Shown here piece after piece: positions 49,201 through 58,998 of a stretch of 64,000 nt of DNA. Below the pieces are notes generated by a model. The model made no database searches and was not told where the DNA came from. It saw nothing but the letters and a program-made list of their open reading frames with translations. The DNA lies in the NCBI GenBank assembly GCA_009760855.2, contig WPIO01000129.1, forward strand, positions 1,032,001 through 1,096,000, in the 5' to 3' direction. The stretch is from Cristatella mucedo (taxonomy: Eukaryota; Bryozoa; Phylactolaemata; Cristatellidae). A program made the position numbers and the translations under genes. Within the stretch, counting starts at the first letter, position 1; each line of letters opens with the position of its first letter.

Positions 49201-50085
49201 GAGAATTTCATTCGCCTTATACGCATAACAAGCGAAATCACAGTAAGAATTTTGCTGAGAATGATCATAAATTAAAAAATGTATAAAGCTTATGTAACTT
49301 TTTCAATAAGAAGCTAATTCTATCGCATACCACTGTAAGATCAGTGTATCATTTCGTAATTAACTCTTCTCTTAGGTTAGGCATCTTATTCGTTGTCTTC
49401 TTCACTGCTAATTAAGAATGAATCAATAAAAAAGATAATTAGCAGAGGAATTTCGAGTGATATTGAAAATAGCTTTTGATTTAACGTTATTTAAAATAAT
49501 TGTATCTGATTGAAACTTAGTCTGGATACCCAGACAATTATCTATAAACTGTTAGATTGTGATTGTTAGTAGAGTCTCTGCGGTTGTTTCTTCACTTCTC
49601 ATTCATATTTTTTCTAGCAACTATAATGTAATCGTGTTCAATATTTGATTCGGCGATAGTGGAGTGGGTGTCACACTGCTGACAAGTTGTTCGAGGTAAT
49701 ATTTAGCAATAATAAATAGTCGAGAAAAAACCTCGGGTAGATGGAGGGAAATCAAAATTTCTCATTCATTTTTGATTGCATCCTGAAAACCTTCATTTTC
49801 ATCGAATAATAAATCGTCTATTTTCTATGTAAAAGAGATGGCAACAAACTTAAATCTTGTCTTCATATTTAATTCACACTAGCGTATTGGAAACTTGTAT
49901 AACCACAAACAATGTCTTGCCCGCAACCACTACAGTTACTAATAAACTGCTCTAGAAAGTAATCATAAAAAGTAACCTTAACAGTTGGTAATGCCAATTA
50001 CTTACATTATTTCTCATAGTCAGATCTGCTTTTTCATGAATCAGCAATGGCTCTTTCACAGTTACAGGAATAATACTTACCAAAC
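49201..50085. other. Unassigned AT-rich DNA
   Basis: No open frame of note, no repeat recognised. Confidence 0.5.
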
Positions 50086-50690
50086 AATATGGTAGCATTC
50101 ATATTCTGGGACGTCTGGATCACTTTAAATATGATTCACCGGGACAATCATGTCATACCTTTTCCAAGATATCTAACAAATCTCTTCACTCATTTGAGCG
50201 TTGTTTGTCAACGAAAGCCATTGTGCTTTATATCTTTGCACTTTTGCGATCTCACGCTATGGCTTCCAATGGTCCAAGCCAGCCAGCCTCCCTAAAAATT
50301 TGTATTGAGATACTGCTGCTGTTTCCACAATACGTGTCGAAAAAATGTCGTTTTGATTCCACATTGTAGAAAACAGTGTTCTGACTTTACCAACCAAATT
50401 CCCTAGCACGGTGCTTGGGCGTTCTCGTGTACTGGCCTTCAATGGCTCGGGCCAGGCCAGCCTCTCTAAATAGTCGAACCGCGATAATAAAGATTTACAG
50501 GCAGCGTTTTTGACACGAACTTTCAGAAATCGGTCTGCGGATTTACCCATCAAATTTCACGGCATAGCGCATGGGCTTTCTCGTGCCACTGCCTCCAATG
50601 GCCTGGATCAGCGAACCTCACAGCATATTCCAACTGCGATACAGCTGCCATTTCCACAATAGACGTCGAAGAGAAAAAGTGCTCACTCTT
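50086..50690 (+). repeat. Satellite-like units (about 160-170 bp)
   Basis: Three units keyed by CCAATGGTCCAAGCCAGCC (50267), TCAATGGCTCGGGCCAGGCC (50440) and CCAATGGCCTGGATCAGCG (50596), each followed by a CGATACAGCTGCCATTTCCA-like box. They share the CAATGGCCcgGGCC core with the 36-38 kb array and closely match the units at 63.36-63.7 kb. Confidence 0.7.
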
Positions 50691-50810
50691 CACGCACGAG
50701 GATGTGAGTTCAAAACCGGCAGTCGGATATTCTTCATTAGCAGGTCCGACCGGTGGGGATAACCGTTGAGAATCTTCTGCCGCTATTTAAATGAGGCTGT
50801 TAGGTCTACT
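50691..50810 (+). mobile_element. tRNA-derived SINE inside a satellite unit
   Basis: GAGTTCAAAACCGGCAGTCGG is B-box-like; the rest matches the SINE body (GGTGGGGATAACCGTTGAGA, CTGCCGCTATTTAAATGAGG). The 5' part with the A box is only weakly visible. Confidence 0.6.
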
Positions 50811-50841
50811 ACAATTTATTTTATATTTTATTTTCAATCTT

Positions 50842-50940
50842 AAGTATCAACAACGGCATTCCAAATTGCATGCGACTTCGTTTTGGCATTTTCACGCTAA
50901 GGCCTCAAATAGCCCGAACCACCCAGCCTCCCGGAATACT
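50842..50940 (+). repeat. Satellite-like unit, inverted copy at 63.9 kb
   Basis: CAACGGCATTCCAAATTGCA, CGTTTTGGCATTTTCACGC and ATAGCCCGAACCACCCAGCC form a block whose reverse complement ends the window (63905-64000) with few mismatches. Confidence 0.9.
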
Positions 50941-51044
50941 TATCTAATTTTAAATGATTTAAATGCTGCTCTAAAACTGATAAGAAACGAGATACCACTG
51001 TCGTGTGGAAGTTCACAAGGCAATGATGTTTACTACGATTCTAC

Positions 51045-51600
51045 TTGAAGGAATGACTGATCTGGTATAAAATTTGCTGTAGATACTAATAACATAAAAA
51101 TGCAGGTTGTTGGTGATTATGTTGTATTATAAGGATGTAATGCATCTTGAGTTACTGAGAGTTTCGGTGACACGCTTGGTTTTAATTCCAACAATCAAGG
51201 ATCTTTTGATGCCTCTACTGTAGGGGGAACGCCATATGAGTCTATAGAAAGAACAATGCATTTCTCTGGAACTTGTAAGGCAGGGAATAAAATGGCATTA
51301 CCAGACCTTAAAGAAGTAAGTCGAATAAGTGCAGCCGGAGACCTTGTAAGTCCTGATATAAACTATGGAAGGAGTAAGTAGGATACGTGTAGACTGCGAC
51401 CTTGTAGGTCCTTATATGATTTATGTTGAACCCCAAAATGGATTTGTAGATCAATTTTTTCTCTTTATACACTTGACATTCCAGATATAAATACTGGAAA
51501 GGAGATAGACTTACATATTCCAAATATATTATTCCTACAAACTAGAGATGACATTGAGTCAATCGGTACGATTACAATCATTCTTACAGATCAAATGGGA
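51045..51600 (+). pseudogene. Unknown virion-type protein relics
   Basis: Plus-strand fragments in shifting frames, one containing GSFDASTVGGTPYESIE and NKMALPDLKEVSRISAAGD, the next LDIPDINTGKEIDLHIPN. Function not recognised; position next to the capsid-like fragment suggests a structural protein of the element. Several stops and frame changes. Confidence 0.35.
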
Positions 51601-51613
51601 ATCCAATAATTAT

Positions 51614-52140
51614 TGTTTCTGGTGGAATAATTACTAAAGAAATTTATAAGTAATACATAGATGGGAATTATGCTAGACAAAGACGTAATACAGTAAGTGG
51701 AGTAAAATATCGATCAGGTAATTTTAATAAAATTATCTCTGAAGTATGAAAACTTGCACCAGTAGTGTCAGCACTTACTAGTTTTTGTGTAAATTTAGCA
51801 AATCATGGAATGGAGATGAACCAACAAAGAAAACTTATATATATTATTCAAACGAAGAAAGAAAAAGTTTATAAGGATTATATGATAAAGAAAGGAGAGT
51901 TAGATGATAAAGCTGAATATGAGCGACAAAAGTGAGACGAAGAGTATGATAAAAGAAAGAGAGAAAAAGACGAAGAGTGTGATCGTAAGATGAAAGAAAT
52001 GGATCTACAGATTAAAGAAGCAATGGTTATCCAACTTAACAAAGGCAAAAGAAAAAGAAAGTTATTGATAGTGATACTGAAGGCTACACAGAGACACTTA
52101 AAGAGAGAATGATCATAAAGCATATAAAAGAGAAAGTTAC
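51614..52140 (+). pseudogene. Coiled-coil protein relic
   Basis: One frame from about 51614 to 52040 has only a TAA and two TGA stops. Its second half is a highly charged Lys/Glu/Asp helix (DEEYDKRKREKDEE near 51937-51975). No family recognised. Confidence 0.35.
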
Positions 52141-52260
52141 AAAAGAAAAATCATTAGCAACTATCTAATGACCTGATGGATCTCGTAAAAGGATGAAAAA
52201 ATGGGTGTAGGACTTTAAATTCAGAGAAAATAAGTTTTTAATTTTTTATATAGACAAGAA

Positions 52261-53145
52261 ATGTCGAGTGTGCCGATTGATGCAGTTTTAGAATTAAACG
52301 ATCATGAACTACCAGAACAACCTACTTAGAAGTTATCAATGCAAAGAATTTCTCCAGATTAATGGAAATGAGCTTGATTTTATTGCAAATAAACAAATAA
52401 AATTTACAGTTCTAGGTGAACAATCACTAAGTTATGTATTTTCAGAGGCTAATGTACTCGTAGAAGGACAAATCCAAGTAAAACAAACTGCTAATGGAGC
52501 TTATGCTGCACCGACTACAAGCTTGGCGGCAGGACTCGTAAATAATGTTGGTGCTTTGCTATTTAATGCTATGAAAATTAGACTTAGCTGTCAAGAAATT
52601 AAAAGTATTTCATCAAGTCGAGGAGATGGCAAAGTATTAATACTCACAGGTCTTCTTACTTATCCAAATGATTACAATAGAACTGAAGGTCCTGCTACTG
52701 GGTGGAAAAAGATGAGGCAAGTTCTATAGATGATATGAACGCTGGTATTACAAATTGTACTAGCCAAGCAGCATCTGGAGCAACCACATCGAAAATTAGA
52801 TTCTTATATCGAAGAGGGCTTACAAGTGACTTAATTGATAATAATGGAGCATTCAGAATTTCACTTTCACTTTTTAAATTATCTGGATTTTGTGCAGACA
52901 TGGATTGGGTTCTACACAATATCTCATTTTCCATTCATCTTACAAGAGTTGGAGGATTTGACTACGATGCAGTAATTACCGGAGCTACTAGAACTGCAGG
53001 ATATCCTACCAACACAATCCAAACTACATGTGTAACTCCTATAAATGGTGATGGTCAATGGAATGCATTCAAAGTCAACACGTCAAAGATGATGTTAATA
53101 GTTCCATGTATTCAACCAACCCTATGCATCGAGAGAAGCTAAGCA
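52261..53145 (+). pseudogene. Capsid-like protein relic (frameshifted)
   Basis: Starts with MSSVPIDAVLELNDHE at 52261. The reading then moves to another frame (52304-52729) and back to the first (52702-53142), so at least two frameshifts separate otherwise long open blocks of 141 and 146 codons. The beta-rich, Ser/Thr/Asn-rich composition, length and neighbours fit a jelly-roll capsid protein of a Polinton-like virus, but I see no decisive motif. The end around 53140 is also broken. Confidence 0.4.
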
Positions 53146-53199
53146 AAACTTTCTAGTGACCTTAGAAAGAACAATAAACTCAGCTTTAGAGTTAGATGA

Positions 53200-53795
53200 T
53201 ATGAAAATATGACAGTAAACACTACTAACCAGGGTTTGAAATATGTTAAAGTACTATCAATTCAAAACACAACTGATTCGGTCACGTGGTTGATTGTACT
53301 GCACACAAATTTGATAAATGTAGTTCATACCCTAGAAACCCGTGTATATATAATCATTGTAATATTAAGAATGTACGCGTTACTACTGCTGGTTCTTTTG
53401 CTTACCCATCAATAACAAGATCTAACTATTCTAAGAATGGTAAGTGTTTTACTGAATATGTAGACTTCACTCGGTTTAGAAAACAATACCTAGGCATCAA
53501 TGAGCTAACAGAGCCAGTTGGTATAACATACCCAGAGTGGCTCACACTGTATCCAATTCAGTAATCGATGTAAGATATAAGGATCAACCAATAACAAACA
53601 CTAATAAAATTGAAGTTAATATTGAATTTAACGAGCTAATTTCCCAGGCTGCTGCTGTGGCTGCACAGACAACTATAATTGTTCATTACCTAAAAATGTG
53701 GGAGAACACTACTGAATTAACTTCAAATGGTGATGGATCATTATTTACATGCATGACAGGGCTTCACACCGAGAAAGCAATTATTTATTGATAAA
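53200..53795 (+). pseudogene. Continuation of the capsid-like relic or a second structural protein
   Basis: Three overlapping short frames (53209-53415, 53286-53564, 53537-53791) in three phases. The last encodes NKIEVNIEFNELISQAAAVA and ends in a natural-looking stop at 53791. Could be the C-terminal part of the preceding gene or a separate minor capsid gene. Confidence 0.35.
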
Positions 53796-53832
53796 ATTAT
53801 AGATAATTATAAATAAATTACTATTACAAAAC

Positions 53833-54400
53833 TTGTTCAGGTTTCAGATGAATGGAAAAAATCAATGATGTTAAATATTGGCGAATCAGAAGTTTTAGGT
53901 AGTAATGCAGTATTCGGAGATCAAGATGATTTTGATACCGAAGTAATGGCACAGAGTAAATTAGAAGAGTATATAGCAAATAAAAGTGAAGTAAAATATG
54001 CGCCAACGATATTTGGAATTTTTTTCCAACCTGTAGGTAAAAAATTATTTAGAGATAAAACTACAAAAAAATTGGAATCCTCAAATGATTTTTTTTACGA
54101 GAGGTGATTTTTATAGATACTCACCAGATGGTTTAATTGATGGAACAACCTTGGTAGAAATTAAATGTTTGTAGGGTAGAACAATTTAGATATGACTATA
54201 TGCCACCACAACATCATTCACAATGTCTGCTAGATCTACATTTCTTTGGGTCAGATCATTGTTATTTCGCAGAGTTTGAGACACTTAAAGCAGGTCTAAA
54301 TTGTAAAAAGGCTCCAGAAGATTTCATAGCTGCTGGCTATGTCAAAATACATTATGATACAGATCTACAAATTAGTAAATCATTGTTTGTATTTTAATTA
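53833..54400 (+). pseudogene. YqaJ-like (lambda exonuclease type) nuclease relic
   Basis: The 80-codon frame at 53865-54107 is followed, after a frameshift near 54105, by YSPDGLIDGTTLVEIKC (about 54118-54168), which has the Asp...Glu-x-Lys spacing of PD-(D/E)xK nucleases such as YqaJ. A further block at 54200-54397 contains HHSQCLLDLHFFGSDHCYFA, fitting the tail of such enzymes where a Gln-containing helix follows. Role in relatives: end-resection and recombination. Broken by at least two stops or shifts. Confidence 0.5.
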
Positions 54401-54579
54401 GATACAGAAAATTATTTTGATTTTGAGTTTGATATTATGTCCAGATTTGAATGATTTAACAATAAGAGTAAAAAGGGTGTGATATAAAGTATCATGTAAC
54501 TAAATCACTAATCCAAGTAGTCACTGAACCTGATCCTGAAAGATTGGTCCAACAAATAATCGTAGTTATAATGTAACAA

Positions 54580-55425
54580 ATTACCAATGGAGTATATAGA
54601 TGAACATAAGAAATCATACATCTAAGTTCACAACAAAGTTTAATGGATATCTGATGAGCGATCTAGATTCGAATGGAAACACAATTACTGGGTGAGCTGC
54701 CCCAGTAAATGAATGTGATACAGTAAACACGGGTTTCACTTGGATCAGGAGCAATTGACTTCAAAGGTCAAACGGTAATCCATTTAGGAAATGGGGGTGT
54801 AAATCCTTGAGATGCTGTAAGTGTTAATCAATTAAGTACGCATGTAAATAAGTCTGGAGATACAATGACTGGAGATCTAAACGTGGGAGGTTTTGCTATA
54901 ACTTCATCTTATTGGGCTGCAACCAGAACTACTCCAACAGTTTTACCAGTTGATTTTTGTGTTACCTATGGTGGACTTCAAAAAGATGTAGTTCTAAATT
55001 GGTATGCAGTTGGTTACTATCTTAATAGGAATTGTAGTTCTATAATGAATGTAGCTGATCCAATTAGTAAGTTGTTAATCAAGTTCTTAGGCTGCAACTA
55101 ACGGACATGCTAATAGAGTATTTAAAAAAATAACTGAGGTGCTACCATTATCTTGTAATCCAAGGTCGATGAACACAATATTAAGCACTATAAATCCTTA
55201 CGTATGAAGTAATGCTAGATCTCCCTCAAGAGTAATAGTCGGTGCAATGGTAATAGAATCATCAACTTGTCTGCCACAGTAGCGGACAAGTGACATTTCT
55301 ATTCCATCAGGTGATATTAGAGCTATAAATACTGTAAGCAGTGGAACAGACTTTAAACATATTGTGCATTCTTTTCACGACTACAAAGAGAATATTATTT
55401 CATTGATAATTTTGGTATTTAAAGA
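54580..55425 (+). pseudogene. Phage-type tail-fibre-like protein relic
   Basis: MSDLDSNGNTITG near 54655 and SGDTMTGDLNVGGFAITS near 54855 are the trimeric beta-helix collar motifs typical of fibre proteins in phages and in some eukaryotic DNA viruses. The C-terminal part continues to about 55425. Stops include TGA at 54693, 54810 and 55205 and a TAG near 55279. Part of the gene (54395-55146) is duplicated inverted at 62.07-62.83 kb. Likely attachment fibre of the parental virus-like element. Confidence 0.55.
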
Positions 55426-55860
55426 CTAAATTTATAGATAGGTTTTAACCACTTGGGAAATACAGGTGAAAAAGAAGAGTTGCTAACTCTTTTATTCTCC
55501 TCGTAAATCTCTTTCCTTTTAATAATGAAATAATTGTTCAATAACAAGTTATGCCTCATGATCAATACATCTATAATAGCAAACCACATCTAAACGTAAC
55601 GTTTTTAAATGTTTTTTTTTCTAAAGAATAATTCTTACTTGGTAAGGATATAGTAACCATTTTTAATATAGTGACAATATACCAAAAATAATATAATATT
55701 GAACTGTTTCAGATAATATTACTTTAAAGTTTATTTTTTGCGCTATCAAGATCACAAATATCACGTCAAACTTTAAACGGTTGTTATGGTCTTCTGATTT
55801 CTTTTACATGACAGACAACCATCCAAAAATACAAACCTTATAAGTTCCTCTTTTCACATT
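55426..55860. other. AT-rich spacer of the Polinton-like element with a small hairpin
   Basis: AAGAGTT-GCT-AACTCTT at about 55477-55493 followed by TTTATT forms a short hairpin at the end of the fibre-like gene. Otherwise no open frame. Confidence 0.45.
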
Positions 55861-55869
55861 TGAAAAAAA

Positions 55870-56350
55870 TGCCTCCATTACTATATTATGTTATTCTTAA
55901 CATTAAAAGAGAGAAAAAAAGGAGGAAAGTATGATCCAGGGTCTGATATAAGCCAAAAATTCAGGCCTAGACCAAAAGAAATTCCTAGTCGCTGCTTTAA
56001 TGCAGTAACGTGTAATGAGAAGCATCAAGCTTATATACTATATATGCCAACTGACACTGGGTATTAATATGCATCAAGTGTGATTGATGGAGCTAGTAGA
56101 TATAAAGACTCTAGAGCACTGCACAGCAAATTATCAAAAGAAGTAGCTAAAGCAATCATTGTCATACATTTGAAAGGTCCATAAGAATGGCCAAACAAGC
56201 TTACGGTAGATCCAGGGGCAGAGTTTAAAGTTGAGTTCATGAAAAAGATGGAGAGACGTGAAGCACGTACACCAGAAACTACTAGTAATAATAGTGTTGC
56301 ACTAGTTAAAAAAATGAATAGAACTAGAGCAGAAAGAGCTTTTATTGCTC
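55870..56350 (+). pseudogene. Retroviral-type integrase core relic of a Polinton-like element
   Basis: One plus-strand frame reads through VIDGASRYKDSRAL (about 56081-56122) and, after an internal TAA, LTVDPGAEFKVEF (56201-56240). These hold the first and second catalytic Asp surroundings of a DDE integrase of the rve fold in the Polinton style. Two in-frame TAA codons are present and the sequence is cut off at about 56350 by a GC-richer segment before the rest of the domain. The upstream part (55930-56000) still looks coding. Confidence 0.7.
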
Positions 56351-56640
56351 AATATGAAAACAGTTAGAGCTATAAGACGTCTTACGGCGGTCTCGGCTTG
56401 TCTCAACAATTTGCCGGTACGTCTCAGGTTGCAGCGCTCCGGCGACATTGCTGAGAGCGACCGGAAGCGCTGCCACAGTCGCCAAGCCCCGACAGACCTG
56501 GGATTTGCACGAGAAGTCTTAGCATGTCCTTGGCGTCCGGTGGATACGAGTCAAGTTGCTGCCGATAGCTGGTCTCGTACAGAAGCTTTACGTAGCTGAT
56601 AAATCGACGTTTCGTCACCGTAGTGATTGAATTCTCCGGT
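56351..56640. other. GC-richer segment interrupting the Polinton-like element
   Basis: Base composition changes sharply from AT-rich to balanced GC. It holds short frames on both strands (84 codons plus, 64 codons minus, the latter Ser/Gly/Leu-rich). Looks like an insertion or an unrelated exon; not identified. Confidence 0.4.
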
Positions 56641-56705
56641 CAATTTAATTTCGTAGCTGTACACCTCGTCGGTTAAAAATTCTTCGCTGAGCTTCTAAGA
56701 TTTGT

Positions 56706-56706
56706 A

Positions 56707-56757
<51 letters not shown>
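56706..56757. repeat. TA microsatellite
   Basis: About 25 TA dinucleotides. Confidence 0.97.
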
Positions 56758-56761
<4 letters not shown>

Positions 56762-56769
56762 AGCAATAT

Positions 56770-57400
56770 AGCTAGCAAGCCAATATGATTGGTGGAATTG
56801 CAATACTGTCTGAACTTTTTTAAGTACGTAACCAAGCTTCAGATAATATAAAAGGTTTGTATAGTGAAAAAAAAATTTCTCTTTTGGTAGTAGATCTAGT
56901 ATCGATATTTGTAGATCGGTACTCATAAGGTTACTCAACCTTTATAAACTTACTTGCTTTAGGCATCAATGAGAAACCTGAAAATGTATCATGAAATTCA
57001 TTTGGGAAATCAATATCAACCTCAAATACGAATCCCTTACTTAAAACCTTGCTAGGATGAAGTATGGACTCTTTAGTACATTTTTCCATTAAAGGTTTTT
57101 GGATAAATTTATAAACTCCGATTGTTAGTTGTTTCATTGCCCATCCACAGAATTTAGTTACATCTAGATAAAGTGACCAAGACTAGTCCATGGTCCATGT
57201 CGTTTGAAAAATTGTCATAAAGTTTGCTGAATCAATGGTAATTACGTCATATACATCTGAAAGGAGTAACAAATCTCGTTGTGTAACTCATGATTCTAAC
57301 CTAGATAACTAATTTTAAAATTATTCTAAGCACTAAAACCATGGTATTAGGTTTCTTATTACACGAGATAAAACCAGGTAAATTTATCAATACTCAGGAG
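56770..57400 (-). pseudogene. Protein-primed family B DNA polymerase relic
   Basis: On the minus strand LDVTKFCGWAM (about 57165-57133) runs in frame into a 68-codon frame (57137-56931) with FEVDIDFPNEFHD. This is the arrangement around the palm Asp motif in Polinton/adenovirus-type DNA polymerases. A stop at about 57186 separates it from further upstream material and the downstream part (56770-56930) continues with stops. Opposite in strand to the integrase and capsid-type genes, as in many Polintons. Confidence 0.6.
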
Positions 57401-58060
57401 CTCTGTTTCATTAAATCTAGAATTAACGTCAAGTACACACCATAAAGCACATCAATTATCATCTTATCATCTTATCATCATATTACCAAGAGTTATGTTT
57501 GTAAAACAACTGTTATGCTTCAATGTTTTTTGCTTAACTTTTCTGGTAATTCACAGTGTTTGTAACCACCTTAAGGTATACCTACATATTGCAAATTTAT
57601 CGTACCGTACGAATAACTTTTCAAGCCATTCTTAATTAATTATCCTGGTGAAATTTTTATCTATTGTTTTATATTGCTAATTGTGTATAAGAAGATCAAT
57701 TTTCGAGCTAATTATACACAATTAGCAACATCAGACAATCTTTTTACTTCTAAATCATGTAATGGAATTAGACACTTTAACAAAAGAATCGCATTTCTTC
57801 AGTGTACCTGTTTTTCCAAACGTCATAAGCAGTTACAAATCTGCTAGTGCAATCGCTTAATAATTTACTCTTAGGGCGTGAAAACATGCTTTTAGACACT
57901 TTTTGCGACCCATAAAGAAAACAGGGAAAAATTATTTTTTGTAAAATAAATGAATTTCAGTAAGCTAGGTTTGTTTGGTTGTTTGGTTTGCCTGTTACAT
58001 ATTTTGGTTGTCTAGGTGCCAAACAGCACCCCAGAGTGAATTTCGCTCTTGCGCTCCGCC
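57401..58060. other. Unassigned AT-rich DNA with a hairpin
   Basis: Arms TTGCTAATTGTGTATA (57674-57689) and its exact reverse complement (57713-57728) enclose 23 nt. It may be a relic of the Polinton-like element. No gene seen. Confidence 0.5.
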
Positions 58061-58067
58061 AGAAGGA

Positions 58068-58650
58068 TTACCATCTTGACCTTCCGGTTGTTGCACCGGC
58101 AACGATGGCGGCGAAGGCGTCGTCGTAGCGCTCGCCACCGGCAGCGGTGGCGGCGGTGGCCGCGGTGATGGCTGAGCTGATAGTTAACGTCTGCCAGGTC
58201 TTCTTCGGCGACTGCAGCACGCTACTCCGCCAACAGTCGACTGATAAACTCTGCCAGGCAGTGCAGCCCCAGCGTCTCAGCTCGACCCTGCAGGTCAGCA
58301 ATCTGGCTGGATTGCCTTCCACACTGCTCTTTCCGAGCTGTGAGTGCCGCCACTAGGCCCGACATTACCTCTTCAGCTAGTTCGCATTGCTGCATCAGCG
58401 AGGCAATAATGGCCCTCTGAGCGGCATAAATCTTTTGCTCCCTGGCCCTGTCAAGGTCCGTGTTAGCCGCCGCTCGCTCGAGGCGGCTCGCCTGTCGAAC
58501 TAGCGCTTCCGCTGCAGCACATGCCTCACGGGCAGCTTCTAGAATTCCCGCAATGGTGTTTCCTGCGGCTACCGAAGCCACGGTGTCGCCGCGATTCTCG
58601 GCGTTGATATCAGCTGAAGCTGCAGCTACACGCAGCTGCACGGACATAAC
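58068..58650 (-). CDS. Ala-rich coiled-coil protein of unknown function, copy 1
   Basis: A 141-codon minus-strand frame (58647-58222) starts MSVQLRVAAASADINAENRG. It is almost entirely helical and heptad-like with many Ala, Glu, Arg and Gln residues (RQASRLERAAANTDLDRARE, RQSSQIADLQGRAETLG). It ends at a TAG where copy 2 has GAG in the same sequence context; beyond the TAG the frame stays open to about 58020, so the stop may be a nonsense mutation. No family recognised. The start lies about 15 nt from the LTR-like segment at 58.65-59.0 kb, so it could be a gag-like ORF of an LTR element or a captured host gene. Confidence 0.45.
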
Positions 58651-58998
58651 TAAAATTTGTCACCTAGGACACACAACCGCTCTCGGACTAGCCTTGCCAA
58701 TGAGCGTATAAATACTCTTCGCTAGTTACAACGCACCGCCGCCATTTCACGCTTTGCGTCACCCTTTGTCTGCAAAAGCTGTGATTGTGACGACGTCTGC
58801 AATTGTGACGCACAATCAATTGCTGCCAGTTTTTGCTCTGTTGCACTAGTCGAGAAGCCGATAGAGTCCATGCGACGCAATTGAATAAAGTATTTTATGT
58901 AAAATATGCAAGCGCGTTCGTAGGTTCGCAACCTAATGTAGTGAGTGACGAAATAAAGAGTGAAAACAGATCAGTTAACTCCCAGCTCGCTCCTGTTG
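58651..58998. repeat. LTR-like segment, copy 1
   Basis: About 345 bp directly repeated at 60647-60992 with roughly 20 differences by eye. On the plus strand it holds TATAAATA (58707-58714), and AATAAAG twice (near 58885 and 58953), the order of a promoter and polyadenylation signal in an LTR. It begins near TGTCACC. Primer-binding site and polypurine tract were not identified. Confidence 0.5.

Larger units (their letters stand above)
50960..57400. mobile_element. Decayed Polinton/Maverick-like element
   Basis: An AT-rich block clearly different in composition from its flanks. In order it carries capsid-like and accessory fragments, a YqaJ-like nuclease relic, a fibre-like relic, a retroviral-type integrase core (plus strand) and a protein-primed family B DNA polymerase relic (minus strand). 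Integrase plus protein-primed polymerase is the defining pair of Polintons. No packaging ATPase or protease was recognised. Every gene is broken by stops or frameshifts. Terminal inverted repeats were not defined; the inverted satellite blocks at 50.84 and 63.9 kb are possible relics or unrelated. Confidence 0.6.

Noticed and set aside
51614-52040. Alternative genetic code (TGA as Trp) for the virus-like element
   Set aside because: TGG is also used, TAA and TAG stops occur in the same frames, and one TGA site is a sense codon in the second copy; decay is the simpler reading, so this is kept only as a finding to check.
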